Position numbers and translations under genes: made by a program
Part shown: positions 50,930-57,933 of the stretch, piece by piece
How positions within the stretch are numbered: the first letter of the stretch is position 1
Layout: each line of letters opens with the position of its first letter
The notes under the pieces: model-generated
The model's database searches: none
Seen by the model: the letters and a program-made list of their open reading frames with translations, nothing else
Told to the model about the DNA's origin: nothing
Assembly: GCF_900111765.1 (NCBI RefSeq)
Contig: NZ_FOIB01000006.1
Coordinates: 496,001 to 560,000 of the forward strand
Source of the DNA: Myxococcus fulvus
GTDB lineage: Bacteria > Myxococcota > Myxococcia > Myxococcales > Myxococcaceae
Direction: 5' to 3'
Length of the DNA: 64,000 nt

Positions 50930-51355
50930 GGATGGGATTCTCCTCAGTGACCCAAGGCGCGGGTCACGAGTACTCGGTGGAGCACGGAGCGCGAGTCGGG
51001 GGGCTCACGAAAGGCATACACGCCGGGCGCGTGGTCCCGGACGATGTCCGCTCGGAGGGGCGAACGGGGCGGCGTGCTCATGGGCGGCGTTCTCCCCTGT
51101 CGTTCCAATGGGACCCGGAGAATGCGCGGTGCCACCGGAGATGTCGTTCGTCCCCGGGTCGTGCCCGTGAGGCGCCTTCAGGACAGTGAAAGCCGGGCGC
51201 CCTCGGAGTCCGAGAGCGCGGCGCACTGGGGCGTCGGGTAGGGGACTGGGACGCGCGTCCGGGCGCGTGCGCCTGTCGGACCGGGAGGGCGGAGGCCCGG
51301 GGCCTCGGAATGGTGTTGAGCAGTGGGCAGGGGGATTGGTAGGACTGGGGGGGCT
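50930..51355. other. Intergenic region upstream of adenylation gene and tRNA-Leu
   Basis: About 425 bases with no believable coding region. It contains two short G/C palindromes (CGAGTACTCG at 50967; GGACGCGCGTCC at 51249) and, at its right end, the tRNA promoter-like site. Promoter for the minus-strand adenylation unit must lie here but is not evident. Confidence 0.5.
51316..51345 (+). promoter_or_regulatory. Predicted promoter of tRNA-Leu
   Basis: TTGAGC, 18-base spacer, TAGGAC, ending 10 bases before the mature tRNA 5' end, a typical distance for a tRNA gene. Confidence 0.4.
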
Positions 51356-51441
51356 GCACGAATGGCGGAACTGGCAGACGCAGCGGACTTAAAATCCGCT
51401 GACTCGCAAGGGTCGTCCGGGTTCGATTCCCGGTTCGTGCA
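51356..51441 (+). tRNA. tRNA-Leu (anticodon UAA)
   Basis: An 86-base class II tRNA. The acceptor stem GCACGAA pairs with TTCGTGC. The anticodon stem GCGGA/TCCGC encloses loop CTTAAAA with anticodon TAA. A long variable arm is present, and the T-arm is CCGGG-TTCGATT-CCCGG. Discriminator is A; CCA is not encoded. It reads UUA, a codon that is very rare in this GC-rich genome, as in other high-GC bacteria where UUA use can be regulatory. The DNA directly downstream is markedly lower in GC. Confidence 0.97.
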
Positions 51442-51462
51442 CTGTTTTGGCTAGAGGTGAAC

Positions 51463-51582
51463 TCAGAATTGTCTCAAGAGGGTGAGGATGCACCCGAGGT
51501 GGAGGAAGCTCTCCACCTTTGCCCGCTTCGTCTTTTCGCCGAGGCAAAGAACGCGTCGACGAAGCCCTCCTCGAGGTGCCAT
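51463..51582 (-). pseudogene. Possible transposase C-terminal remnant (IS5-like)
   Basis: Just downstream of tRNA-Leu, a minus-strand frame ends TKRAKVESFLHLGCILTLLR then Gln-Phe-stop, the kind of helix that closes IS5-type transposases. The same DNA in another frame reads EGFVDAFFASAK, like a mid-protein IS5 motif. This would fit a transposase collapsed by deletion and frameshift. There are no terminal inverted repeats that I can see. Tentative. Confidence 0.25.
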
Positions 51583-51617
51583 CCTTCCTGCTCGCTCAAT
51601 TCTGAGACCGGCTCGCT

Positions 51618-52490
51618 CTACCATCTCCCCCAAGCTTCGTTCTGGAGGTACTCCGCGACCGTCTGCAAGGAAAGGTACCCAATCTCGCGATCAAGCGTCG
51701 AGGGGCTGTTTCTAAACAAAGGCATGAATGAGTAGGCGTTGTCGTTGCGAAAGAAATAGTATGGCCCCACGGTGCCGTATCTCTCGCCGCCAAAGTTCGA
51801 TCTCCACTTCGGGATCTTGATGGCATACATGACAACCGGCTGGAACGTCCAGTAGTCCTGTGGCCCTGTCAAGGTTTTGGTCCAGGTCTCCTCGAACTCT
51901 TCCTCGATGGTTTCGCTGTATGAGAAACTTGTCGTCACTTCTAGCGTTGCTTCACAGGCTAGGAACCCTGCCGTGACCGATGACTTCACCTCGGTGCTGG
52001 TGGTGAACTGCCGCGAGAATCCCTTCTTCTTTCGAAGGGTATAGCCCTCCTGGACCCCAGATGGGACAGAGTCTTTCTTGATGTAGGCCAGATACGCGGC
52101 AATGGGCTTCATGCTTGCTGTGACCTGTGTCCTGCTTGCCTGGTCAGCAGGCTCCTTCGTTGACTGCTGTCCGCCCATGGCGCCAGAGATGAGGTGTATG
52201 GTGTCTGGTCTGACGGTCGTTGAGATCCAGTCGCTCTTGACGATGCAACCGTTGTTGTTGACGGTCTGGCCAATGAGCGCGTTGTCGAGTTCGTAGTCGT
52301 TGCGGACATCTGGAAACACGAGATCTGCGCGTGTCTTCCCTTGCCCCAGTAACTCTTCGACAGATTTTACGGGATAGGTTTCTGGCGGGAACCTGCCCAC
52401 CGCCCCGCTTGCTTCTGCTGGCTCCTCCGTCATGGCGGGCATGCTTCCAGACACTCCCTGTGACGTCTCATTGCGTGTGTCCTGTGCCAT
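51618..52490 (-). CDS. Putative aerolysin-like beta-pore-forming protein
   Basis: A 290-aa protein without signal peptide or transmembrane helix, from an ATG with GGAGG seven bases upstream. I do not recognise a named family. Residues about 160-208 form a long Ser/Thr-rich alternating stretch (GFSRQFTTSTEVKSSV, CEATLEVTTSFSYSETIEEE) flanked by beta-rich segments (QDYWTFQPVVMYAIKIPKW). This is the layout of the insertion hairpin in aerolysin/ETX-MTX2-type toxins. The N-terminal 40 residues are disordered and acidic. The C-terminus is aromatic-rich (YGTVGPYYFFRNDNAYSFM). GC is about 50-55%, well below the window average, so recent acquisition is likely. Release would need lysis or an unusual export route. 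Other beta-rich functions are possible. Confidence 0.55.
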   Translation of the reverse strand: MAQDTRNETSQGVSGSMPAMTEEPAEASGAVGRFPPETYPVKSVEELLGQGKTRADLVFPDVRNDYELDNALIGQTVNNNGCIVKSDWISTTVRPDTIHLISGAMGGQQSTKEPADQASRTQVTASMKPIAAYLAYIKKDSVPSGVQEGYTLRKKKGFSRQFTTSTEVKSSVTAGFLACEATLEVTTSFSYSETIEEEFEETWTKTLTGPQDYWTFQPVVMYAIKIPKWRSNFGGERYGTVGPYYFFRNDNAYSFMPLFRNSPSTLDREIGYLSLQTVAEYLQNEAWGRW

Positions 52491-52768
52491 GGACTTCCCT
52501 CCACTGAGGACGCTCCGTTGCCGCGGTCAGGTTGATGATCGCCAGGCTGCTCTGCTGCTTTCGTTGTTGTGTTGAAGACCTCAGGCAGCCCAAGTCACAC
52601 CATGCGGACCTCATGTGTGGATGCCAAGGCCTGCCTCCTGTTCTTCGGCAGACTTTCCAGGCAGTCCTGGGGCTGATTGCACGACAGGTGGTGGGGAGGG
52701 ATGCGAATTGTCGCGCGCGAGCCGCCGGCAAAACTCACCTGCATTTGCTTGCAGCCGTACGAACGACA
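52491..52768. other. Low-GC intergenic stretch between pore-former-like gene and lipoprotein gene
   Basis: About 280 bases (326 including the adjacent terminator) with lower GC. Short frames exist but none has a ribosome site or recognisable motif. Likely holds the promoter of the pore-former-like gene. Confidence 0.45.
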
Positions 52769-52797
52769 AGGGGCCGAGTCACTGTCGCTCGGCCCCT
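52769..52797 (-). terminator. Intrinsic terminator of the DUF6289-like lipoprotein gene
   Basis: A perfect 10-bp stem (AGGGGCCGAG/CTCGGCCCCT, 9-base loop) 20 bases after the stop codon. On the minus strand it is followed by TTGTCGTTC. Confidence 0.7.
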
Positions 52798-52816
52798 CTC
52801 AACCCAGCCTCCTGTG

Positions 52817-53449
52817 TTACGGATTGGGAGTCCAGCAGCGGAAGCTCTGTTCGCCGTAGTTCGAGACGTAGGTGTTGGCGTCGAGGACGCGGAAGCGGAT
52901 GTACTTGTAGTAATACCGTCCGCCCGGGTAGAGCCCGAACTTGCAGGGCTCGCTGAAGGTGGTGGTGCCATTGCGCCAGGGCCAGTTGCCTGGAGCGGGG
53001 TCGACGTCGAGGTTGTGCGCCCTTTGCCACTGGTAGGTATAGGGCGTCACTCCGCCACTCGCGCTTCCTGTGCACTCGATTCTCTCGGTCTCGTCCATCC
53101 ATTCGCAATTCATGGTCGCCGCGGGAGGAGGGATCTCGAGCGTGGTGACGGGCTCGTTCGTCCGAGCTTCCGGCGCAATGCCAGGACACTCACCGCCGTC
53201 GGATTCGATGAAGTACGGGCTCCTCTGCCCCGTGCGCACGGGTGTCCTTCCGCAGAAGCACCGCTCCGTGCCGACCAGCGTGGTGAGGGTTGCGTCGCTG
53301 TAATACTGGATGAGGTACTCCGAGAGGCAGATGAGGAGCGGGGCCTCCTGTGAAGCCATGTCGGGTTGCACTTCCGTGTTGGCATCATCCACACCACAGC
53401 CGAACTGGAAGCCCAGGACTGCAAGGCCCAGGGTCAACAGGGTACGCAT
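52817..53449 (-). CDS. Cysteine-containing lipoprotein, DUF6289-like N-terminus
   Basis: A 210-aa lipoprotein (lipobox FGC, Cys18) with GGAGGAACC directly before the ATG. The first mature part (CLSEYLIQYYSDATLTTLVG, ERCFCGRTPVRTG) has the 'YYSDAxxTxxVG..C.C' pattern of small secreted DUF6289-type proteins. The second part is a beta-sandwich-like region (MNCEWMDETERIECTGSASG, TPYTYQWQRAHN, YYYKYIRFRVLDANTYVSNY) with paired cysteines. Likely surface-exposed; function unknown. It has its own terminator and is divergent from carbonic anhydrase. GC is lower than the window average. Confidence 0.72.
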   Translation of the reverse strand: MRTLLTLGLAVLGFQFGCGVDDANTEVQPDMASQEAPLLICLSEYLIQYYSDATLTTLVGTERCFCGRTPVRTGQRSPYFIESDGGECPGIAPEARTNEPVTTLEIPPPAATMNCEWMDETERIECTGSASGGVTPYTYQWQRAHNLDVDPAPGNWPWRNGTTTFSEPCKFGLYPGGRYYYKYIRFRVLDANTYVSNYGEQSFRCWTPNP

Positions 53450-53628
53450 GGTTCCTCCCAACGAGAGTGGCGCTTCGTGTGCTGCCTGTCGATGATGCCA
53501 CGGTCGTTGGGTGTGCATTCATGTTGGAGAGGCTTTTCGAGCAGGCCCATGGAAATGTTCACCGTCACGCGCGCGGCATACGCAATAGGGTTGTCGCAGA
53601 CCCTTCTCCTGGTGAAGGCTCCGTCGCC

Positions 53629-54300
53629 ATGGAGAAACTCATTCCCGGACTGCATCACTTCCAGACCGAGGTCTTCCGCTCCAAGCAGGAGCTCTACTCG
53701 AAGCTCGCGGAGGCGCAGAACCCCGAGGTCCTCTTCATCACCTGCTCCGACTCGCGCGTGCTCCCCAACGAGGTGACGGGCGCCGGGCCCGGAGAGCTGT
53801 TCATCATCCGCAACGCCGGCAACATCGTCCCGCCCTACAGCACCGCCAACAACGGCACCGCGGCCACCATCGAGTACGCCGTCGCCGCCCTCAAGGTCCG
53901 CCACATCATCGTCTGCGGACACACCCGCTGCGGCGCCATGCACGGCCTGCTCAAGCCCCAGCTCCTCGAGAAGCTCCCCCAGATGGCCCAGTGGCTGCGC
54001 CACGCGGAGTCCACCCGGCGCATCGTCGAGGCCAGCTACGCCCACCTGAGCGGAGATGCCCTCCTCGACGCGGCCGTCGGGGAGAACGTCCTCGTACAGC
54101 TCGAGAACCTGCGCTCCCATCCCACGGTCGCCGAGGCGCTCGCCAACCGCGCGCTCAACCTCTACGCCTGGGTCTACCAGCTCGAGGACGGCTGCGTGCA
54201 CGCCTACGAGCCGAGCCAGGGGCAGTTCACCCCCGTCGTCGCCACGGACGGAGACTCCCTCCGCGCCCGGGGCCGCTTCGGCCTTCGTCAGGTGCTCTGA
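53629..54300 (+). CDS. Beta-carbonic anhydrase
   Basis: Interconverts CO2 and bicarbonate. The 223-aa protein has the beta-class zinc site: Cys39 and the Asp41/Arg43 dyad in FITCSDSRV, and His98/Cys101 in VCGHTRCGAM. Also typical are GELFIIRNAGNIVPPY, GTAATIEYAV and the C-terminal helix region YAWVYQLEDGCVHAYEP. Normal length, cytoplasmic. The start used gives the family N-terminus and has GAAGG ten bases upstream; longer frames read through the promoter region. It stops six bases from the end of the convergent OpgC-like gene. Confidence 0.96.
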   Translation: MEKLIPGLHHFQTEVFRSKQELYSKLAEAQNPEVLFITCSDSRVLPNEVTGAGPGELFIIRNAGNIVPPYSTANNGTAATIEYAVAALKVRHIIVCGHTRCGAMHGLLKPQLLEKLPQMAQWLRHAESTRRIVEASYAHLSGDALLDAAVGENVLVQLENLRSHPTVAEALANRALNLYAWVYQLEDGCVHAYEPSQGQFTPVVATDGDSLRARGRFGLRQVL

Positions 54301-54306
54301 CTCAAC

Positions 54307-55398
54307 TCAGCCCGTGAGGGCCGCCGTGCGCCGCTGGTGATGCAGCGCCACCACCACCATCCCGGCGAATGTCACCGCCAGCACGGCGACCTCCTCCAGG
54401 CTGTCCAGCGGCGCCTCGCTCTCGTTGATGAGCGCGAGGCTCAGCAGGCACAACACCAGATGGGCGCTGAAGACAGGCAGGGACGCGCTGCCCAACAGCT
54501 CCAAGACCCTCGGCCGCAGCCAGCGATACACGAGCGGCGCACCCCGGTCCGCCAGCAGCGCCAGCGCCAGGAAGTTCACCAGCCGCAGCGGCGCCAGCGT
54601 CCACTTGTCGAGCAATACGGGCCAGCGCGTGAGCAGCTGGACCCCCGGCACCTCGTACCGCGCGAGCAGGAACACGACGACCACGCCCCACGCCAACACC
54701 CACTGGTGGCGCGGCGGCGACGCGGGGCTCCCGGCGGCCCGGGCCCTGAGGCTCCCCCTCCACACGCCGAGCACCCAGAGGAACTGCCAGGCGAACAAGT
54801 CGAACGCGCCGGAGTGGTCCACCTTCATCGGCAGCCAGGACACGGCCCCCAACACCCCGTACAGCTCCCGCTTGAGGCCCAGCTGCGCCCACAGCCACAC
54901 CAGCGCGCTGAGACACACCACCTTCCCCCAGCCCGCATGGCGCGCCGCGGTCAGCACGAAGGGCGTCAGGAACAGCAGCACGACGTAGAGCGGGAGGATG
55001 TCCAGCAGCGGCGGGCAGTACAGCAGCACCAGACTGCTCAACAGCGCCGTGAGTGGCTCCTGGTGGAAGAAGTCGAGCAGGTTGAGCACCGCGGGGCGGT
55101 GCGTGAGCCAACCCACCGCCCCGATGAACGTGAAGGCGAAGCAGAGCAGCCCGACGTGGTGCGCGTAGACCTTGAGGGCTCTCCGCCGCAGACCGCGCCA
55201 CAGCTTTCCCGGCGCGTCCCACGCCTTCACGTGCGTGCCCCCTACCAGGAACGCCGACAGGAACACGAACCCCTCGGCCGCGGAGACGAAGCCGAAGGGC
55301 TGGCTGGTGTACGCGTTGAGTCGCGTGGGCAGGTGCGTCAGCGTCATCAGGACGAGCAGCAACCCCCGCAGGGCATCCAGGTCGGGTCGACGCGGCAT
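54307..55398 (-). CDS. OpgC-family membrane acyltransferase
   Basis: A 363-aa integral membrane protein with about ten transmembrane helices. The OpgC signature begins RPDLDALRGLLLVLMTLTHLP followed by FGFVSAAEGFVFLSAFLVG. Downstream are LPLYVVLLFLTPFVL, FAWQFLWVLGVWRG and LPVFSAHLVLCLLSLAL. OpgC proteins transfer succinyl groups to periplasmic glucans; others of this group modify different glycans, so 'glycan O-acyltransferase' is safer here. It starts 13 bases after the CotH-like gene ends, without its own clear Shine-Dalgarno, pointing to translational coupling. Confidence 0.85.
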   Translation of the reverse strand: MPRRPDLDALRGLLLVLMTLTHLPTRLNAYTSQPFGFVSAAEGFVFLSAFLVGGTHVKAWDAPGKLWRGLRRRALKVYAHHVGLLCFAFTFIGAVGWLTHRPAVLNLLDFFHQEPLTALLSSLVLLYCPPLLDILPLYVVLLFLTPFVLTAARHAGWGKVVCLSALVWLWAQLGLKRELYGVLGAVSWLPMKVDHSGAFDLFAWQFLWVLGVWRGSLRARAAGSPASPPRHQWVLAWGVVVVFLLARYEVPGVQLLTRWPVLLDKWTLAPLRLVNFLALALLADRGAPLVYRWLRPRVLELLGSASLPVFSAHLVLCLLSLALINESEAPLDSLEEVAVLAVTFAGMVVVALHHQRRTAALTG

Positions 55399-55411
55399 GA
55401 GGAAGACGGGC

Positions 55412-57355
55412 TCAGGGCGCGCCCAGCTCCTCCCGCAGGTAGCGCTGGAGCGCCTCGGGGCGGCGACGCGCGCACTCGCGCATCCACTCCACCTCCGCTT
55501 GCCACGACTCCACCGAGGCCGGGTAACCCCACCGCGCGACGTGCTCGGCCATCTCGGGCGCAAGTCGCGCCGCGGCCTCGTCGAGCAGGGCCAGGACCCG
55601 CTCCGTCGCGAAGGTGTTCTCCAGGTGCCACTGGAAGCGCGAGACGAACAGGCCCTTGAAGTCCGGCGACTTCATCAGGCTCCGGAACAGCACGACGAAG
55701 GACTCGCCGAGCCGCTCGTCGCGCAGCAGCCGGCCGAGTGAGTTGGCTTCGGGGCCTCCGACGAAGGCCGCGTCCAGGTCGTGCAGCAGCCAGCGCCACC
55801 GGCCATCCCCGGGCCCCGTGTCGCCGGAAGCTTCTCCGCCGCGCAGGCGCCAGAACTTCACGTTGTTGTCCGGCCAGTCCTCGTTGCCGAAGTAGACCTC
55901 CGCGATGTGGTAGTCGATGAAGTCCTCCACATCGATGCGCGCCGCGACGTACGCGAAGTGCTCGGGGACGGAGAGGTCGTGCTCTCGCACGTAGGCGAGC
56001 AGCTCCTGGTAGGGCAGCACGTCCGCGTCCTCGCCCGTGTCGAGGATGCCGTCGCCCTCCAGGATGACGATGTCCTTGCGCTTCAGCCCGTGGTGCGTGG
56101 CCACGTAGTACTCGTCATACCGCTCGCGCAGCTCGTGCAGCCCCCAGTACTCACCATCGAGGAACACCAGCGTGGGCTGACAGGCCTGCAGCGCCAGGGA
56201 CGTCTCGCGCAGCAAGCCCTGGAGCACGCAGTCGCGCAGCTTGGAGCCCACCTGGTCCTGCCCCGACGTGCGCACGATGAGCCGCTTGAACTCGCGCAGC
56301 GGATGGTCCGGGAACACGTCCGCCTGGAACAGCTCCGGGCCGTACTCCTCCTTCGCGTACAGCCGGAGGCTCTTCTGCGGCATCGCCGCGCTGCCCGAGC
56401 CGTGGATGCGCACGCCCGCGTTCTGCGCGAACACCGTCGCGCCCGCGGCGTCGAACCACTCGACGTGGACCGGGCGCTCCCAGTCCTTGCCGTCCTGCAT
56501 GTAGTTGCCCGTGCCCCAGCCCTGCATGGGCCCCGGCGTCTCGGCGTAGACGCGGCCCGGCACGTAGATGCCCTGCTCGTCACCGAAGAAGTTCACCGCG
56601 TCCGTCGCCAACGACAACACCGGCAACGTGTACGCGCGCGGCTGCCCGATGAGGTACGTGCGCGCCTGTCCCGCGTCCACCGGCGTCTCGCCCGCGAACC
56701 GCCGCACGCGCACCACCGTCGCGAGCGTGGTGGGCGCCGTGGGCGGCTTCCAGCGCCAGGGCTCCGGTGACTCGGCGGGGTTCGTCGGGATGAGGCTGAG
56801 CGGCGCGGGCTGCCCGCGTCGGTTGAGCAGCACCAACGGCGCCGTGTAGACGGGAGACGTCGGGCCCGGCGTGGAGCCGTCCAGCGTGTAGCGCGTCGTC
56901 GTGTCCGGGGATGTGGGGAGCGTCAGGAGCGCCTCGGCCGCGTACAGGCTGTCCTGCGTGCCGAAGCCCAGGCGCTGGAACGCCAGGCGCGTGCGCACCT
57001 CCGTCCCGCCGTCGTGATAGGCGACGACCTCCAGCGACTCGCTCTCGTGGCCCGGCTGCCACGGGATGCTCCAGCGTCCGTCCTCGAGCACCGCCAGCCC
57101 GAGCAGGATGGAGCCCTCGTAGACCTCCACGCGCACGACGCCCGCATCCAACTGGAAGCCGCCGCGCAGCACGTGCTGCTCGTTGTCCATGGCGTCGATG
57201 GTGACGACCGGTGACGCCGCCTCCTCCTCCACCACGGGCCCGGGGGCCTTGTCGGAGGGCGTGCTCTCACAAGCCGTGAGGGCGAAGAGCAGCGCGGCGA
57301 GTGCTCCGGAGCGCCTCGGCTTCGAGAGGACGAGGGGGACGTGCACGGAGGCCAC
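55412..57355 (-). CDS. CotH-kinase-like lipoprotein
   Basis: A 647-aa secreted protein. The GTG start has GGAGGG seven bases upstream and gives a signal peptide with lipobox LTAC (Cys29); an ATG 14 codons earlier lacks a ribosome site. The N-terminal 300 residues hold an Ig-like domain (VTIDAMDNEQHVLRGGFQLD) and a chitobiase-like part (TTRYTLDGSTPGPTSPVYT). The C-terminal half is a CotH domain: VRIHGSGSAAMPQKSLRLYA, FKRLIVRTSGQDQVGSKLRD, FLDGEYWGLHELRERYDEYY, IDYHIAEVYFGNEDWPDNN, RWRWLLHDLDAAF. CotH of Bacillus phosphorylates spore-coat proteins, so a surface protein kinase is possible. Paired with the OpgC-like gene. Confidence 0.88.
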   Translation of the reverse strand: MASVHVPLVLSKPRRSGALAALLFALTACESTPSDKAPGPVVEEEAASPVVTIDAMDNEQHVLRGGFQLDAGVVRVEVYEGSILLGLAVLEDGRWSIPWQPGHESESLEVVAYHDGGTEVRTRLAFQRLGFGTQDSLYAAEALLTLPTSPDTTTRYTLDGSTPGPTSPVYTAPLVLLNRRGQPAPLSLIPTNPAESPEPWRWKPPTAPTTLATVVRVRRFAGETPVDAGQARTYLIGQPRAYTLPVLSLATDAVNFFGDEQGIYVPGRVYAETPGPMQGWGTGNYMQDGKDWERPVHVEWFDAAGATVFAQNAGVRIHGSGSAAMPQKSLRLYAKEEYGPELFQADVFPDHPLREFKRLIVRTSGQDQVGSKLRDCVLQGLLRETSLALQACQPTLVFLDGEYWGLHELRERYDEYYVATHHGLKRKDIVILEGDGILDTGEDADVLPYQELLAYVREHDLSVPEHFAYVAARIDVEDFIDYHIAEVYFGNEDWPDNNVKFWRLRGGEASGDTGPGDGRWRWLLHDLDAAFVGGPEANSLGRLLRDERLGESFVVLFRSLMKSPDFKGLFVSRFQWHLENTFATERVLALLDEAAARLAPEMAEHVARWGYPASVESWQAEVEWMRECARRRPEALQRYLREELGAP

Positions 57356-57472
57356 GACGCGGCCCTCCGCGACTTCGGGAGAGGACGGGTGATTCATGGA
57401 TGAGACACGAAGGGGAGAACCCCGGGGACGTGGGACTCGGGGTCGCCAGCAATCCTCGTGCCTCAAACTATC

Positions 57473-57488
57473 TCCCTGAATTCAGGGA
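57473..57488. promoter_or_regulatory. Perfect 16-bp palindrome upstream of zinc-ribbon gene
   Basis: TCCCTGAATTCAGGGA, fully symmetrical, in the 223-bp gap between the divergent CotH-like and zinc-ribbon genes. Length and position suit a dimeric repressor. Confidence 0.5.
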
Positions 57489-57503
57489 AGCAGTGTCGGG
57501 AGG

Positions 57504-57522
57504 GCGTGGCAGTGTGCCACGC
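57504..57522. promoter_or_regulatory. Second inverted repeat upstream of zinc-ribbon gene
   Basis: GCGTGGCA-N3-TGCCACGC, a perfect 8-bp inverted repeat 15 bases from the previous palindrome. Could be another operator or a small hairpin in the leader. Confidence 0.45.
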
Positions 57523-57578
57523 TGGGAGTTGCGGAATGCCATGGCTGCTGCGCACCCGGGCGAGGGAGGCCACCTGCG

Positions 57579-57884
57579 ATGACCGGACCCCGACTTCGGC
57601 GCTGCGCGACGTGTGGGCGCGCCCTCAACCCACGCGAGGTGTACTACCGCTTCAAGCTGGTCCTGGAGGGCGAGCAGGACGTGCTGGAGTCCGCGGAGTC
57701 GTCCGAGGACGGTGAGCAGGACGCGCTCGCGGCGCTGGTGCGGCGATTGGAAGAGGGGCCCGAGGATGCTCGCGAGCTCGAGGACCAGGTGCACTGGGAG
57801 CGGGCGGGTGTGGTGTGCGGCGGATGCCGCGCGGTGGCGGTGCGGATGCTCGACGAGAGCACGGACTCGACGCGCTCCCATTGA
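57579..57884 (+). CDS. Small zinc-ribbon-like protein
   Basis: A 101-aa protein with two CxxC pairs: Cys9/Cys12 in RRCATCGRAL and a C-terminal pair in GVVCGGCRAVAV. Between them is an acidic helical segment (LEGEQDVLESAESSEDGEQD). It should bind one zinc. Function unknown; such proteins often act as small regulators or assembly factors. GGGAGG lies nine bases before the ATG. Divergent from the CotH-like gene, with two palindromes in the shared upstream region. Confidence 0.72.
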   Translation: MTGPRLRRCATCGRALNPREVYYRFKLVLEGEQDVLESAESSEDGEQDALAALVRRLEEGPEDARELEDQVHWERAGVVCGGCRAVAVRMLDESTDSTRSH

Positions 57885-57891
57885 GAGTCCG

Positions 57892-57919
57892 CGGCGCGCC
57901 GCCGGGTGACGGCGCGCCG
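57892..57919. terminator. Bidirectional hairpin between zinc-ribbon gene and subtilase
   Basis: A 10-bp stem CGGCGCGCCG/CGGCGCGCCG (8-base loop) in the 49-bp gap between convergent stop codons. Confidence 0.6.
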
Positions 57920-57933
57920 GGTCGTGCCCTGCT

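Noticed and set aside
51356..53449. Integrative element bounded by tRNA-Leu
   Set aside because: No integrase and no duplicated tRNA 3' end found; only composition supports an island.
53468..53483. Sigma-54-like TGGCGC-N5-GTGCT upstream of carbonic anhydrase
   Set aside because: Spacing is right, but both half-sites deviate and it would leave an unusually long leader (about 135 bases).
53350..53628. N-terminal extension of carbonic anhydrase
   Set aside because: The extra 93 codons cross the divergent promoter region, have no family similarity, and the internal ATG gives the standard N-terminus.
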